A stretch of DNA of 64,000 nt from Candidatus Binatia bacterium. GTDB taxonomy: Bacteria; Eisenbacteria; RBG-16-71-46; SZUA-252. The stretch is taken from contig DASQJL010000082.1 of the NCBI GenBank assembly GCA_035631035.1, positions 62,001-126,000 of the forward strand, written 5' to 3'. Below the pieces are notes generated by a model. It saw nothing but the letters and a program-made list of their open reading frames with translations. It ran no database searches and had not been told where the DNA came from. Positions 46,671 through 58,542 of the stretch are shown one piece after another. Positions within the stretch are counted from its first letter, which is position 1; each line of letters opens with the position of its first letter. The position numbers were made by a program, and so were the translations under genes.

Positions 46671-47692
46671 TTACCCGGCGCGCACTCCGAGGCAGTCGTG
46701 AAGATGGAGCACCCCGACCGGGGTGCCGTCCTTTTCCAGCACGACCAGGGAGGTGATGGGTCCCCCCGGGTTTTCCTCCATCATCCGGACCGCCCGGGCG
46801 ATCGACGCCTCTGCCTCCACGGTCCGCGGCGTCCGGATCATGACCACGGACACCGGCTGGGCCAGATCTCCGCCGCCGCGCAGGAGGATCCGCTTCAGGT
46901 CGCCGTCGGTGAGGATCCCCGCCAGCTTCCCCGCACCGTCCACGACGGTGGTCATGCCGAGCCGCTTGTTCAGGATCTCGAGCAGCGCCTGGCGAAGCGT
47001 CGCGCCCTCTTCCACCCGGGGGAGCGCCGCGCCCTGGTGCATCAGGTCGCACACCCGGTGCGACGCCGCGTGCCCCAGGACGCCGCCGGGGTGGAGCACG
47101 GCGAAGTCCTCGCGCGTGAACCCCTTCAGCCGGAGAAGGACCACGGCGAGCGCGTCGCCCAGGGCGAGCATCGCCGTCGTGGAAGAGGTCGGAACGAGAT
47201 CCTCGCCGCACGCTTCGCGCGGCGCGCCGATCTCCAGGACGTGATCGGAGACGCCGGCGAGGCTGGATTCGCGGCCCGCCGTCATCGCGACGACGCAGAC
47301 GCCCCTGCGGCGGAACGCGGGAACCAGATCGATCAGCTCGCGCGTCTCGCCGCTCTTGGAGAGGAGCAGCGCCGCGTCCTCGGGAGCGACGATGCCGAGA
47401 TCCCCGTGCACGGCGTCCACCGGATGGACGAACGTGGCCGGCGTGCCCGTGCTGGTCAGGGTGGCCGCGATCTTCTTCGCCACGAGCCCCGACTTGCCGA
47501 CCCCCAGGGTCAGGATCTGGCCGCGCGCTTCCGCAAGCGCCTGAACCGCGGCCTCGAACTCCGTTCCGATCCGCGGCTTGAGCTGAAGAACCGCCGCCCC
47601 TTCGAGGTCGAGCACCTCGCGCGCCCACGCGACGACCTTCGATGCGGTATCGGTTTCGGCCGCCAGGGTCACGCCCTCTCCTCGCGCTCGCG

Positions 47693-47696
<4 letters not shown>
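46671..47696 (-). CDS. kdsD: Arabinose-5-phosphate isomerase (Kdo pathway)
   Basis: A 341-residue SIS-CBS enzyme. The SIS domain holds LTLGVGKSGLVAKKIAATL and LLLSKSGETRELIDLVP; two CBS domains follow (LMHQGAALPRVEEGATL; TPRTVEAEASIARAVRMM). It converts ribulose-5-phosphate to arabinose-5-phosphate for Kdo. ATG 47696 overlaps kdsA as ATGA; the conserved start may be a few residues in. Next to kdsA as in many diderms. Confidence 0.93.
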
Positions 47697-51070
<3,374 letters not shown>

Positions 51071-51111
51071 ATCGCGCTCCGCTCGGGGGGACGGGAGACG
51101 GTGCACGAGTC

Positions 51112-51141
51112 ATGCTAGCAAGGCATGTATGCAGCAGTCAA
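51112..51141 (-). promoter_or_regulatory. Promoter of the kdsB-pyrG-kdsA-kdsD-lpt-rpoN-PTS operon
   Basis: TTGACT (51136-51141), 18-nt spacer, TAGCAT (51112-51117) on the minus strand, in the short gap after the first TonB-domain gene. Transcription would begin near 51105, at or next to an alternative kdsB GTG (51106). Confidence 0.65.
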
Positions 51142-51160
51142 GGCACGAGCCGTGCGAGAT

Positions 51161-53305
51161 CTATTCACTGGGTGGGAACGGAACCGACGCCTCGATCCAG
51201 ACGGCAACCGGCTTGTTGTTGCTCAACGCGGGTTTGTACACCCAGCGGGAGACAGCTTCCGTGGCCGCGGCGTCGAGGCCGTCCACGCTCCGCACCACCT
51301 TCACCTTCCGGACACGGCCGTCGCGTCCAATCAGGAGATGGACCACAACCGTTCCACGGATGCCGGCGGTTCGAGCGGCCTCCGGGTAGACCGGTGCCGG
51401 ACCCTCGAGTTTCACAGGAGGGTCCTCGTAATAGACGAACTCGCCGTGTTCAGGATCTCCGTTGGGGGGAGCACGGAACGTATCGGCGCCGCTCTGCTGG
51501 GGGGGCGGCTTCCATGTTCGTCTTCGGGAAGACGACACCAGAATCTTGAAATCAGTCCAGGCCCCGACCGGGCTTCCGTGGAACACCGACGGACGATATC
51601 GACTTCGGCGCACAACTCTGTTGATCTCCGCGTCGGTGCCCGGAACGCCACGGACGACTTGAACGCTCCGGACCAACCCGTCGATGCCAACGAACACGCG
51701 GACCTGAACCGTATCCCAGGGAGCGCCGCCGGAACGCAGATTTCCGAGAAGCAGCGAGTCGGCCTGCAGGAGCGCAGGGAGCCCTCCGCTGCGCGCCGTG
51801 GCGATAGCCCAGGTCGCAGGGTCGATCCCGCGAGGTGGTGGCTGGTCGTGCGGCACCAGCACGCCCAAGTCGACGCGCGCCGTGATCGGTCGCCCGTCGA
51901 GAAAGGCGGGAAAAAACGTCCACTCGAGAGCCCGTCGCTCGGTCTCATCCACGAGCCCCGGCGTCCGCGGAAACACGCTCTCGACCGTTCCACGGTTCGA
52001 CAGATCGGCCCGATACCAGATGGTATCCGCCGCGGCTCCTTTCGCCTGAAGCGCGCGCGACCCGGCGTCCATCCGAAGCCTCTGCGGAGCTCGGAATCGT
52101 GAAGGCTCTGGAGACTCCAGAACCCGTCCGCCCCAGGTGGACTTGGACAATCCCCGGACAAGCACCCTGAGCCGGTCCGCAATGGGCGCGCAGCCCGCGG
52201 CGATGGGCTGAAGCCCTCGTGAACGCATCGAGATCAGATCGGGCTCGAGATCGAGCACGAGCCGGGTCGAGTCCACGCGATTCTCCGAGCGGACTTCCCA
52301 GAGTTGCGCGTCATCGTAGAGGGTCAGGCTGTCCGTTCCCCTCGCAAAGGCTCCGGGAAGCTCAAGCAAGGCAATCAGGCTCTCCCTCCAGCCGGGAGGA
52401 GGCATGGAAACGGTCCCCAGCAGCTGGGGACGTCGTGCCGTCATGTCCAGACGGAGGGACCTCGGGATCAGGACTTCGATCGCGCGCGCCTGACGCAAGC
52501 GCTCGATGTGGCGCGCGAGGAGATCGCGATCGGGACCCGAACCCGCGAATCCGCTCGCCGCGCTCCCCAGGACAAGAGCGAGGACGGCGCCCAGAATGCC
52601 CGCTGGGGTTCGCTTCCCTCCCGATGGGAACGACGGAGGTCCTTGGCGCAGGCGGCGATGACGGTCGAACCATGCGGCCCATGGCACGAGGAACCACAGC
52701 GCGAGACCAGTCCACGCGATCGTCCGCACCATGTCCGGTCCCGGCGTGGGCGGCGGCCCCGCCACGTCGCCCAGCCAGATCAGGGAAAGAAACGCGAGGA
52801 ACAGGACGAAACCCCACGTTCCCCGCCGGTCGCGCGCCTTGGTCTGCACGGCATAGATCGCTACGGCCGCCACGTACATCGCGGTCTCGATCGTCACCTC
52901 GAGCGCCGGGTGGTTCCAGAGGCCGAGCCCGACGCGGGTGGAAATCCCCGGAGCGAGCTGGAGGTCGGGGCGATGGGTGATCCAGTCCAGGAACCAATGG
53001 CTGAAGACGGCGACGCCAAGCATGAGCGCGCCGATCCGGTATCGCTTCCGCGCCCCATAGACGCCTCCGATGAGCACCGCCCAGACGATCGCCATCAGGA
53101 GACTGTGCGAGATCGGGTAGGCATCGAACGCCAGCGGCGTCGCCTTCGTGGCGGCCACGTCGATGTGGAATCGCTCCAGACCCAGCAGCACGAGCGGCGG
53201 CCAGATGAGGTCGAGGAACTGCGCCCCGAAGATCAGGGTGCCGAGCGACATCTTCGGCGCGACCCGCTTCCCCGCAAGAGCGACCGCGAAGTGTCCGACG
53301 AACAT
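51161..53305 (-). CDS. Fusion: YdjM-like membrane hydrolase domain plus two TonB C-terminal domains
   Basis: A 714-residue protein of unusual build. Residues ~1-235 form six or seven membrane helices with conserved His/Asp (FVGHFAVALAGKR, YPISHSLLMAIVW, FSHWFLDWITHRPDL), as in the YdjM/metal-dependent hydrolase-like family. After a helix at ~240-260, a long extracytoplasmic region carries a first TonB C-terminal domain (~528-590; VQVRVFVGIDGLVRSVQVVR) and a canonical second one at the end (629-714; VYPEAARTAGIRGTVVVHLL, VVRSVDGLDAA, WVYKPAL). ATG 53305 shares one base with the previous stop. Role unknown; coupling of envelope partners is inferred. Confidence 0.75.
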   Translation of the reverse strand: MFVGHFAVALAGKRVAPKMSLGTLIFGAQFLDLIWPPLVLLGLERFHIDVAATKATPLAFDAYPISHSLLMAIVWAVLIGGVYGARKRYRIGALMLGVAVFSHWFLDWITHRPDLQLAPGISTRVGLGLWNHPALEVTIETAMYVAAVAIYAVQTKARDRRGTWGFVLFLAFLSLIWLGDVAGPPPTPGPDMVRTIAWTGLALWFLVPWAAWFDRHRRLRQGPPSFPSGGKRTPAGILGAVLALVLGSAASGFAGSGPDRDLLARHIERLRQARAIEVLIPRSLRLDMTARRPQLLGTVSMPPPGWRESLIALLELPGAFARGTDSLTLYDDAQLWEVRSENRVDSTRLVLDLEPDLISMRSRGLQPIAAGCAPIADRLRVLVRGLSKSTWGGRVLESPEPSRFRAPQRLRMDAGSRALQAKGAAADTIWYRADLSNRGTVESVFPRTPGLVDETERRALEWTFFPAFLDGRPITARVDLGVLVPHDQPPPRGIDPATWAIATARSGGLPALLQADSLLLGNLRSGGAPWDTVQVRVFVGIDGLVRSVQVVRGVPGTDAEINRVVRRSRYRPSVFHGSPVGAWTDFKILVSSSRRRTWKPPPQQSGADTFRAPPNGDPEHGEFVYYEDPPVKLEGPAPVYPEAARTAGIRGTVVVHLLIGRDGRVRKVKVVRSVDGLDAAATEAVSRWVYKPALSNNKPVAVWIEASVPFPPSE

Positions 53306-54225
53306 CAGGGAAGATGAAACTCCACGGGCACGTCGATCCAAACCGGCACCGGAGTGCCGTGAAGGAGCGCGGGCTTGTAGACCCAGCGCCCGACGGCATC
53401 CGCCGCGGAGGCGTCGAGATAGTTCACGCTACGGACCACCTTTACATCCTGGACTCTTCCGCTCGCAGCGACCAGGACGCGCAAGAGGACCGTCCCTTCG
53501 ATCTTTGCCTCCCGGGCCATCTCGGGATAGACGGGGGTGATCCGCGAGACGACTTCCGGCGGCGTGTCGTACGCCTGCTTGCTGGTGGCCTCAGGTATCG
53601 ATCGATTGGCGATCCCCTGCACGAACCAGATGTCGGGTGGAGGCGCCAGCGATGGCGCCAACCCCCGGTGACGCATCGCGCTCTCGACGACGGGGAGCGC
53701 CTCCGGGTTTTGCGGATCGTAAGCCCACAGACACCAGGCCAGATCCGTCCGGAGCGTATCCGGTAGCCGGGCGGAAAGGGCGCCCTCCCCGGGCTTGAAG
53801 AGTGCTGCCGAAGACCCCTCGAGGGATACGAGCAGATCGATGCCGAGCGAGTCCTCCGACCAGTGGAGACGCAGCGTCGGCGGCGCTGCGCCGGGCCAGC
53901 CCGGGACGCGCACCCAGGAGCAGCCCGCGAGCATGCCCAGCAGACGGCGCAGCGCCTTGTCGGGTCGGGTGCGAAGCGGGACGACGTTTCGGAATGAGTC
54001 GGAGCCGACAACGAAGATCGTGCCCGTGTCGGAGCCGGCGGTCGTCAGTCGGTAGGCTGTCGGCGGCCTGCGGAGGAGTTGTGAAAACAGGTCTGGATCG
54101 GTGAGGTGGATCGAGCTGGATTTCGCCGGTTCCGGAGCCGCTGCCTTCTCGGGAGCGCAATTCCCCGTTCCGGCCGTCCCAAGGCCGATCACAGCAATGG
54201 CGAACGCGGTACGCAGCCCTTTCAT
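53305..54225 (-). CDS. TonB C-terminal domain protein with a second conserved region (copy 2)
   Basis: A 306-residue secreted protein: signal peptide (LRTAFAIAVIGLGTAGTGNC, a non-canonical lipobox-like end), a middle domain (about 65-200) containing DLLVSLEG, PGEG, and LAWCLWAYDPQN (162-173), and a TonB C-terminal domain (220-306; VYPEMAREAKIEGTVLLRVLV, VVRSVNYLDA, RWVYKPALLHG). The middle part is clearly shared with the next gene upstream, so the two are tandem paralogues. It lacks the membrane anchor and Pro-rich spacer of ordinary TonB. ATG 54225 overlaps the preceding stop as ATGA. Confidence 0.75.
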   Translation of the reverse strand: MKGLRTAFAIAVIGLGTAGTGNCAPEKAAAPEPAKSSSIHLTDPDLFSQLLRRPPTAYRLTTAGSDTGTIFVVGSDSFRNVVPLRTRPDKALRRLLGMLAGCSWVRVPGWPGAAPPTLRLHWSEDSLGIDLLVSLEGSSAALFKPGEGALSARLPDTLRTDLAWCLWAYDPQNPEALPVVESAMRHRGLAPSLAPPPDIWFVQGIANRSIPEATSKQAYDTPPEVVSRITPVYPEMAREAKIEGTVLLRVLVAASGRVQDVKVVRSVNYLDASAADAVGRWVYKPALLHGTPVPVWIDVPVEFHLP

Positions 54226-55163
54226 TGCCGCAAATAGTGATCCGGCGGCAAGTCCCGGAGCGAGAAGGTCACGGGGACTTCGACCCAATCTTCGATCGCT
54301 GCGCCTCCACGCATCGCGGGGCGAAAGGTCAGGACGCTCACTGCGGCCCGGGCGGCCGTGTCGAGGCCGGGGACCGAGTGGACCACTTCGATCGCGCCCA
54401 CCCGTCCGTCGGGGTCGACCCGTACGCGCAGGACGACGGTTCCTTCGATCCCAGCCATGCGCGCAAAGGGCGGGTATTCGGGCGAGACCTGACGGTCGAG
54501 CCGGGCATGCACGGTGGGAGGCTCGCTCTCCGTTGGTTGCGAAGACTGCAGCTCCAGAACCTGATTCAGGAACGCCAGAAAATCCGCCGGGGGCGTCATG
54601 GTGGGCTGCATCCTCAGGCGACGGAGCTCGTCGTGAACGAACGGCTGGACGTCCGCGTTTTCGGGGTCGAGGCCCCACAGGCACCAGGCGAGTTCCCCGT
54701 AGTCGCGGTCGGGAAGATCGCAGGCCGCGGTGCCTTCCCCGGGCACGGTCATCGTCGCCTTCATGGCCCGGAGCGAGATCAACAGATCGGCGCGGATGGA
54801 GTCGCTTTCGACCGAGAGACCCAGGGCGGGTGTCTCGGGTGAGGTCCAGCCGCGTGGCCACCGCATCCACGTGTACCTGGAAAGATCATCCACAAGGACG
54901 AAATAAGCCGCGGACGTTTCGATCGGCACCTCGCCCGTGATGACGAAGCAGTCGAGAGCCGATCCCCCGGCGAGGATCGCGGAATCGCACTGCGCGCTCC
55001 ATGAGCCTTCCACGCGGAAGGCGTGCACATCGCCGATCGCCAGACTGTCGAACAGCCCTGGCGCCTTGAGCGTGCGCAACGGGGCGGCGGAAGCCGGCGC
55101 CGCCCAAGTAGCGACCGCCAGAGCCATGAGGGCTGTCCGGAGCGATAACGAAGCCGAACTCAC
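54222..55163 (-). CDS. TonB C-terminal domain protein with a second conserved region (copy 1)
   Basis: A 313-residue secreted protein: signal peptide (TALMALAVATWAAPASA), a middle domain with DLLISLRA, PGEG and LAWCLWGLDPEN (158-169) matching the next gene, two cysteines (CDSAILAG; DCFVITG) and a TonB C-terminal domain at 220-313 (EYPPFARMAGIEGTVVLRVRV, VVHSVPGLDT). GTG 55163 has GGAG 7 nt upstream. First gene after the double hairpin, so it probably heads a three-gene transcript. No exbB or exbD is present in the window. Confidence 0.75.
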   Translation of the reverse strand: MSSASLSLRTALMALAVATWAAPASAAPLRTLKAPGLFDSLAIGDVHAFRVEGSWSAQCDSAILAGGSALDCFVITGEVPIETSAAYFVLVDDLSRYTWMRWPRGWTSPETPALGLSVESDSIRADLLISLRAMKATMTVPGEGTAACDLPDRDYGELAWCLWGLDPENADVQPFVHDELRRLRMQPTMTPPADFLAFLNQVLELQSSQPTESEPPTVHARLDRQVSPEYPPFARMAGIEGTVVLRVRVDPDGRVGAIEVVHSVPGLDTAARAAVSVLTFRPAMRGGAAIEDWVEVPVTFSLRDLPPDHYLRQ

Positions 55164-55376
55164 GGGTGCTCCTTGAAGACGTTGGGGGGATTACGTGGAG
55201 TCTAGCGCTTCCCAGGTTCAACGGGGACACGAATCGGGGTGTGAATATGACACTGCGCGGGTGAAATCGACGACGCCCGTCGCCCGGCATGGACGAGTGA
55301 TCGCTCTCAAACGAACTCGCCCCGGGGCGAGTTAACTTAAAGATTAACTGCCCTCGGGGCGATTCCGCTACCTGAG
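55164..55376 (-). promoter_or_regulatory. 213-nt leader/terminator region between mdh and the TonB-domain genes
   Basis: It contains the double hairpin (55314-55361), a TAGACT -10-like box with no convincing -35 box, and the ribosome site of the first TonB-domain gene. I could not settle on a promoter, so expression may be by read-through from mdh past the hairpins. Confidence 0.4.
55314..55361 (-). terminator. Overlapping inverted repeats downstream of mdh (terminator or attenuator)
   Basis: A perfect 20-nt palindrome (55314-55333, centre CCCCGGGG) overlaps the 3' arm of a larger hairpin: 55344-55361 pairs with 55318-55335 (CGCCCCG...GTTAA arms, two single-base bulges, 8-nt loop CTTAAAGA/its complement). 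The two structures exclude one another. The following bases on the minus strand are only modestly T-rich (TTCGTTTG), so an intrinsic terminator is likely but not certain. Confidence 0.5.
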
Positions 55377-56315
55377 CTAGTGCGCGACCGGCTCCAGCGA
55401 GAGGTCCGCAATGCCCTTCTTCACTTCCTCCGCCGACTTGGCGAGCGCCGCCTTCTCGTCGGGCAGGAGCTCCAGCTCCACGATCTTCTCGAGGCCGCGC
55501 GAGCCGAGGATGGCGGGCACGCCGAGGAAGACGTCGCGGAAGCCGTATTCGCCCTGGAGGTGGCAGGCGACCGGGAGGAGCCGCTTCTTGTCGCGCAGGA
55601 TGCCCTCGGCCATCTGCACCGCCGAGGCCGCCGGCGCGTAGAACGCGCTGCCGGTCTGGAGCAGCTTCACGATCTCGGCGCCGCCGTCGCGCGTGCGCTG
55701 CACGATCTCGGCGAGCCGCTCCTTGCCAATGAATTTCTCGACCGGGATGCCGGAGACGGTCGTGTAGCGGACCAGCGGCACCATCGTGTCGCCGTGGCCG
55801 CCCAGCACCATCGCCTGCACCTCTTCGATCGAGACGCCGATCTCCTGCGCGAGGAACGTGCGAAAGCGGCTGGAGTCGAGCACGCCCGCCATCCCCAGCA
55901 CCCGCTCGCGCGGGAAGCCGGTGATCCGGAACGTGAGGTAGGCCATCACGTCGAGCGGGTTCGTGACCAGGATCACGAACGCGTTCTTCGCGTGATCGCG
56001 GATCGCCTCGGCCACGCCGCGGATGATGTCGGCGTTCGCCTTCAGCAGATCCAGGCGCGACATGCCCGGCTTCCGCGGAAGCCCGGCCGTCACGATGATG
56101 AGGTCGCTGCCGGCCACGGCGCGGATGTCGCCGCTGCCCTCGATCAGGGAGTCGTAGTGCCGCACGGGGCCGGCCTCGAGCAGATCGAGCGCCTTCCCCT
56201 TCGCGACGCCCTCGATGATATCGATGAGGGTGACGTCCCCGAGCTGGGCCTCGGCCGCGTACAGCGCGGCCGACGCGCCGACGTTGCCCGCGCCGACCAC
56301 GGTGATCTTAGGCAT
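55377..56315 (-). CDS. mdh: Malate dehydrogenase (LDH-like type)
   Basis: A 312-residue NAD-dependent enzyme linking malate and oxaloacetate. NAD motif [14 protein letters not shown] at the start; Arg-rich substrate loop [16 protein letters not shown] (the Arg pair favours malate over lactate); catalytic [19 protein letters not shown] 56315 overlaps the rpmA end by 8 nt. It is the last gene before the hairpin region. Confidence 0.95.
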   Translation of the reverse strand: MPKITVVGAGNVGASAALYAAEAQLGDVTLIDIIEGVAKGKALDLLEAGPVRHYDSLIEGSGDIRAVAGSDLIIVTAGLPRKPGMSRLDLLKANADIIRGVAEAIRDHAKNAFVILVTNPLDVMAYLTFRITGFPRERVLGMAGVLDSSRFRTFLAQEIGVSIEEVQAMVLGGHGDTMVPLVRYTTVSGIPVEKFIGKERLAEIVQRTRDGGAEIVKLLQTGSAFYAPAASAVQMAEGILRDKKRLLPVACHLQGEYGFRDVFLGVPAILGSRGLEKIVELELLPDEKAALAKSAEEVKKGIADLSLEPVAH

Positions 56316-56613
56316 GGGCCGCCTCGGTGGGCGCTCCGCCCGCGACCGCGGCGATGCCGCCGGCCGGCTCGATGGAGACCGTGACGTTGCCCTTGCCCCG
56401 GCGGCGGTACACCACCACGCCGGTCGCCAGGGCGAACAGCGTGTCGTCCTTGCCGCGCCCGACCAGAAGCCCCGGGCGATACACCGTGCCGCGCTGCCGG
56501 ACGAGGATGCTCCCCGCCTTGACGCTCTCGCCGCCGAATCGCTTGACCCCCAGCCGCTGGGAATGCGAATCGCGACCGTTCTTGGAGCTGGATACGCCTT
56601 TCTTGTGAGCCAT
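56308..56613 (-). CDS. rpmA: 50S ribosomal protein L27
   Basis: A 101-residue L27: [21 protein letters not shown] start and [15 protein letters not shown] core, both highly conserved; the protein reaches the peptidyl-transferase centre. A hydrophobic Ala/Gly tail ([18 protein letters not shown]) of ~20 residues extends beyond typical L27. 20 nt from rplU. Confidence 0.97.
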   Translation of the reverse strand: MAHKKGVSSSKNGRDSHSQRLGVKRFGGESVKAGSILVRQRGTVYRPGLLVGRGKDDTLFALATGVVVYRRRGKGNVTVSIEPAGGIAAVAGGAPTEAAHA

Positions 56614-56633
56614 CTGCTTCTCCTTCCCTCCTG

Positions 56634-56951
56634 CTAGCCGACGATGTCGAGGATGCGCACGCGCGTGAGCGTATCCCGATAGCCGGTCTTCTTGCGGAAC
56701 TTCTTCCGGCGCTTGAACACCCCGATGGTGACCTTCTTGCCGCGCTCCCTGCGGACGACCTCGCCCGTCACGGACGCGCCTGCCACGAGAGGCTGCCCGA
56801 CCTGCACACCTGCCTCGTCGCCGATCAGGAGCACGCGGTCGAACGTGACCGGCGCCCCCGGCTCGAGGTCCATGTTGGGCAGGACGTGCTCCTCGCCCGG
56901 AAGAACCCGGTACTGGAGACCCTGTGCCTGGATGATCGCGTAACGGCTCAT
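56634..56951 (-). CDS. rplU: 50S ribosomal protein L21
   Basis: A 105-residue L21: [21 protein letters not shown] and the [15 protein letters not shown] 23S-binding stretch. AAAGGGGG lies 10 nt before ATG 56951. Precedes rpmA as in most bacteria. Confidence 0.96.
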   Translation of the reverse strand: MSRYAIIQAQGLQYRVLPGEEHVLPNMDLEPGAPVTFDRVLLIGDEAGVQVGQPLVAGASVTGEVVRRERGKKVTIGVFKRRKKFRKKTGYRDTLTRVRILDIVG

Positions 56952-56975
56952 GACGTCAATACCCCCTTTGGCTCC

Positions 56976-56992
56976 CTGAGGCCGGACCTCAG
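56976..56992 (-). other. Short perfect hairpin between rng and rplU
   Basis: CTGAGG-CCGGA-CCTCAG (6-bp stem, 5-nt loop) spans the rng stop codon and precedes the rplU ribosome site. It could attenuate or mark L21 control of its own messenger, but nothing in the sequence proves it. Confidence 0.3.
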
Positions 56993-58542
56993 CGTTCGTA
57001 CTGCTTGGTGATTTCCTCGTACGTCCGGCCCCGGAAGAGCCGAATCTCGTTTCGGCGAAGCGACGGATCGTCCCGGATCTCGACGCGGTACCGGTACTGC
57101 TTCTCCAGCCGCCCCAATCGGTCGGCGTTCTGCTCCACCAGGTGGACCGCCACGTCCGGGTGCACGCGCAGGATCAGCTGCTTCTCCTTCGATCGCTGTC
57201 CCACGCGGCGCAGCATCCGCTCGATCTTCAGCGCGGCCGACTGCAGCGAGAGAACCTTCCCCAGCCCCTCGCACTCCGGACAGTCCTCGTTGAAGTAGTT
57301 CGCGAGGCTCGGCCGCTGGCGCTGCCGGGTCATCTCGATCAGGCCCAGCTCGCTCACGGCGAACGACTTGGTGCGCGAGCGGTCGCGCTTCAGGTGCTGG
57401 CGGAGCAGGTCGGACACCTGCTTCCGGTTCCCCTCGTCCTCCATGTCGATGAAGTCGAGGACGATGATCCCGCCCAGATCGCGAAGCCTGAGCTGGCGCG
57501 CGATCTCCGCCGCGGCCTCCAGATTCGTCTTCACGATCGTCTCTTCCTGGCTCTTCTTCCCGGTGAACCGCCCCGTGTTCACGTCGATCGCGACCAGAGC
57601 CTCGGTCTGGTCGATCGTGATGTAGCCCCCCTTCTTGAGCCACACCTTGCGGTCCATCGCCTTCTCGATCTCCGACTCGATTTCGAAATGGTCGAAGATG
57701 GGCGCCTCGCCCCGGTAGAGCTTCACCCGCGGCCGGAGCTCCGGCGCGTAGGTCGCGAGGTACTTCAGGATGCTCTTGTGCTCCTCTGGCGAGTCGATGA
57801 CGAGCTGGTCCACGTCCTCGGTGAAGATGTCCCGGATCAGCCCCGTCGTGAACTCCATCTCCTGGTGGAGCAGCGCCGGCGCGCGCACGCGCTGGGCCTG
57901 CTTCTCGATCTTGGCCCAGAGCTGCTCGAGATACCGGATATCGCTCTGGAACTCCTTCTTCCCCTGCTCGGCCCCGACGGTGCGGACGATCACGCCCGCG
58001 TCCTTGGGGTGGATCTCGCGCATCAGCGTCTTCAGCCGGGCGCGCTCGGCGCGGTCCTCGATCTTCCTCGACACGCCGATGTGCTCGTGTCCCGGCATCA
58101 GCACCAGGAACCGTCCCGGCAGGGAGACCTGCGTCGTGACGCGGGGTCCCTTCGTCCCGATCGGCTCCTTCGTGATCTGGACGAGGACCTCCTGCCCCTT
58201 CTTCAGGGCATCCTCGATCCGGATCACCGGCTCGTCCCGGCGGCCGCCGCGTCCGCCTCCGCGGCGCGGCTCCTCCGCGTCCTCCTCTTCCTCGAACAGG
58301 TCGAGGTCCGATTCGGACGGCGTCAGATCCGAGGCGTGCAGGAACGCGCTCTTCTCCAGGCCCAGGTCCACGAAAGCCGCCTGCATGCCCGGGAGCACGG
58401 CGTTCACGCGCCCCTTGTAGATGTCTCCCACGCGGCGGACGGCTTCGGGCCGCTCCACCATGACTTCGACCAGCTGCTTCTCTTCGAGCAGCGCGATGCG
58501 CGTCTCAGACTTGCTCGCGTTGATGATGATCTCGCGGCGCAT
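56989..58542 (-). CDS. rng: Ribonuclease G/E
   Basis: A 517-residue endoribonuclease. S1-like domain (MRREIIINASKSETRIALLE; GRVNAVLPGMQAAFVDLGLEKSAFLH) with an acidic and Gly/Arg-rich insertion (DLDLFEEEEDAEEPRRGGG), the catalytic ALVAIDVNTGRFTG with magnesium Asp, IIVLDFIDM, and the zinc-link CPECEGLG. No long RNase E scaffold is present, so RNase G-like. ATG 58542 overlaps the radical SAM gene by 38 nt with GGAG upstream. Conserved neighbour of rplU-rpmA. Confidence 0.94.
   Translation of the reverse strand: MRREIIINASKSETRIALLEEKQLVEVMVERPEAVRRVGDIYKGRVNAVLPGMQAAFVDLGLEKSAFLHASDLTPSESDLDLFEEEEDAEEPRRGGGRGGRRDEPVIRIEDALKKGQEVLVQITKEPIGTKGPRVTTQVSLPGRFLVLMPGHEHIGVSRKIEDRAERARLKTLMREIHPKDAGVIVRTVGAEQGKKEFQSDIRYLEQLWAKIEKQAQRVRAPALLHQEMEFTTGLIRDIFTEDVDQLVIDSPEEHKSILKYLATYAPELRPRVKLYRGEAPIFDHFEIESEIEKAMDRKVWLKKGGYITIDQTEALVAIDVNTGRFTGKKSQEETIVKTNLEAAAEIARQLRLRDLGGIIVLDFIDMEDEGNRKQVSDLLRQHLKRDRSRTKSFAVSELGLIEMTRQRQRPSLANYFNEDCPECEGLGKVLSLQSAALKIERMLRRVGQRSKEKQLILRVHPDVAVHLVEQNADRLGRLEKQYRYRVEIRDDPSLRRNEIRLFRGRTYEEITKQYER

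Noticed and set aside
55314-55361. Possible tRNA or small structured RNA gene
   Set aside because: The structure is only nested palindromes; no cloverleaf, anticodon arm or T-loop sequence could be fitted.
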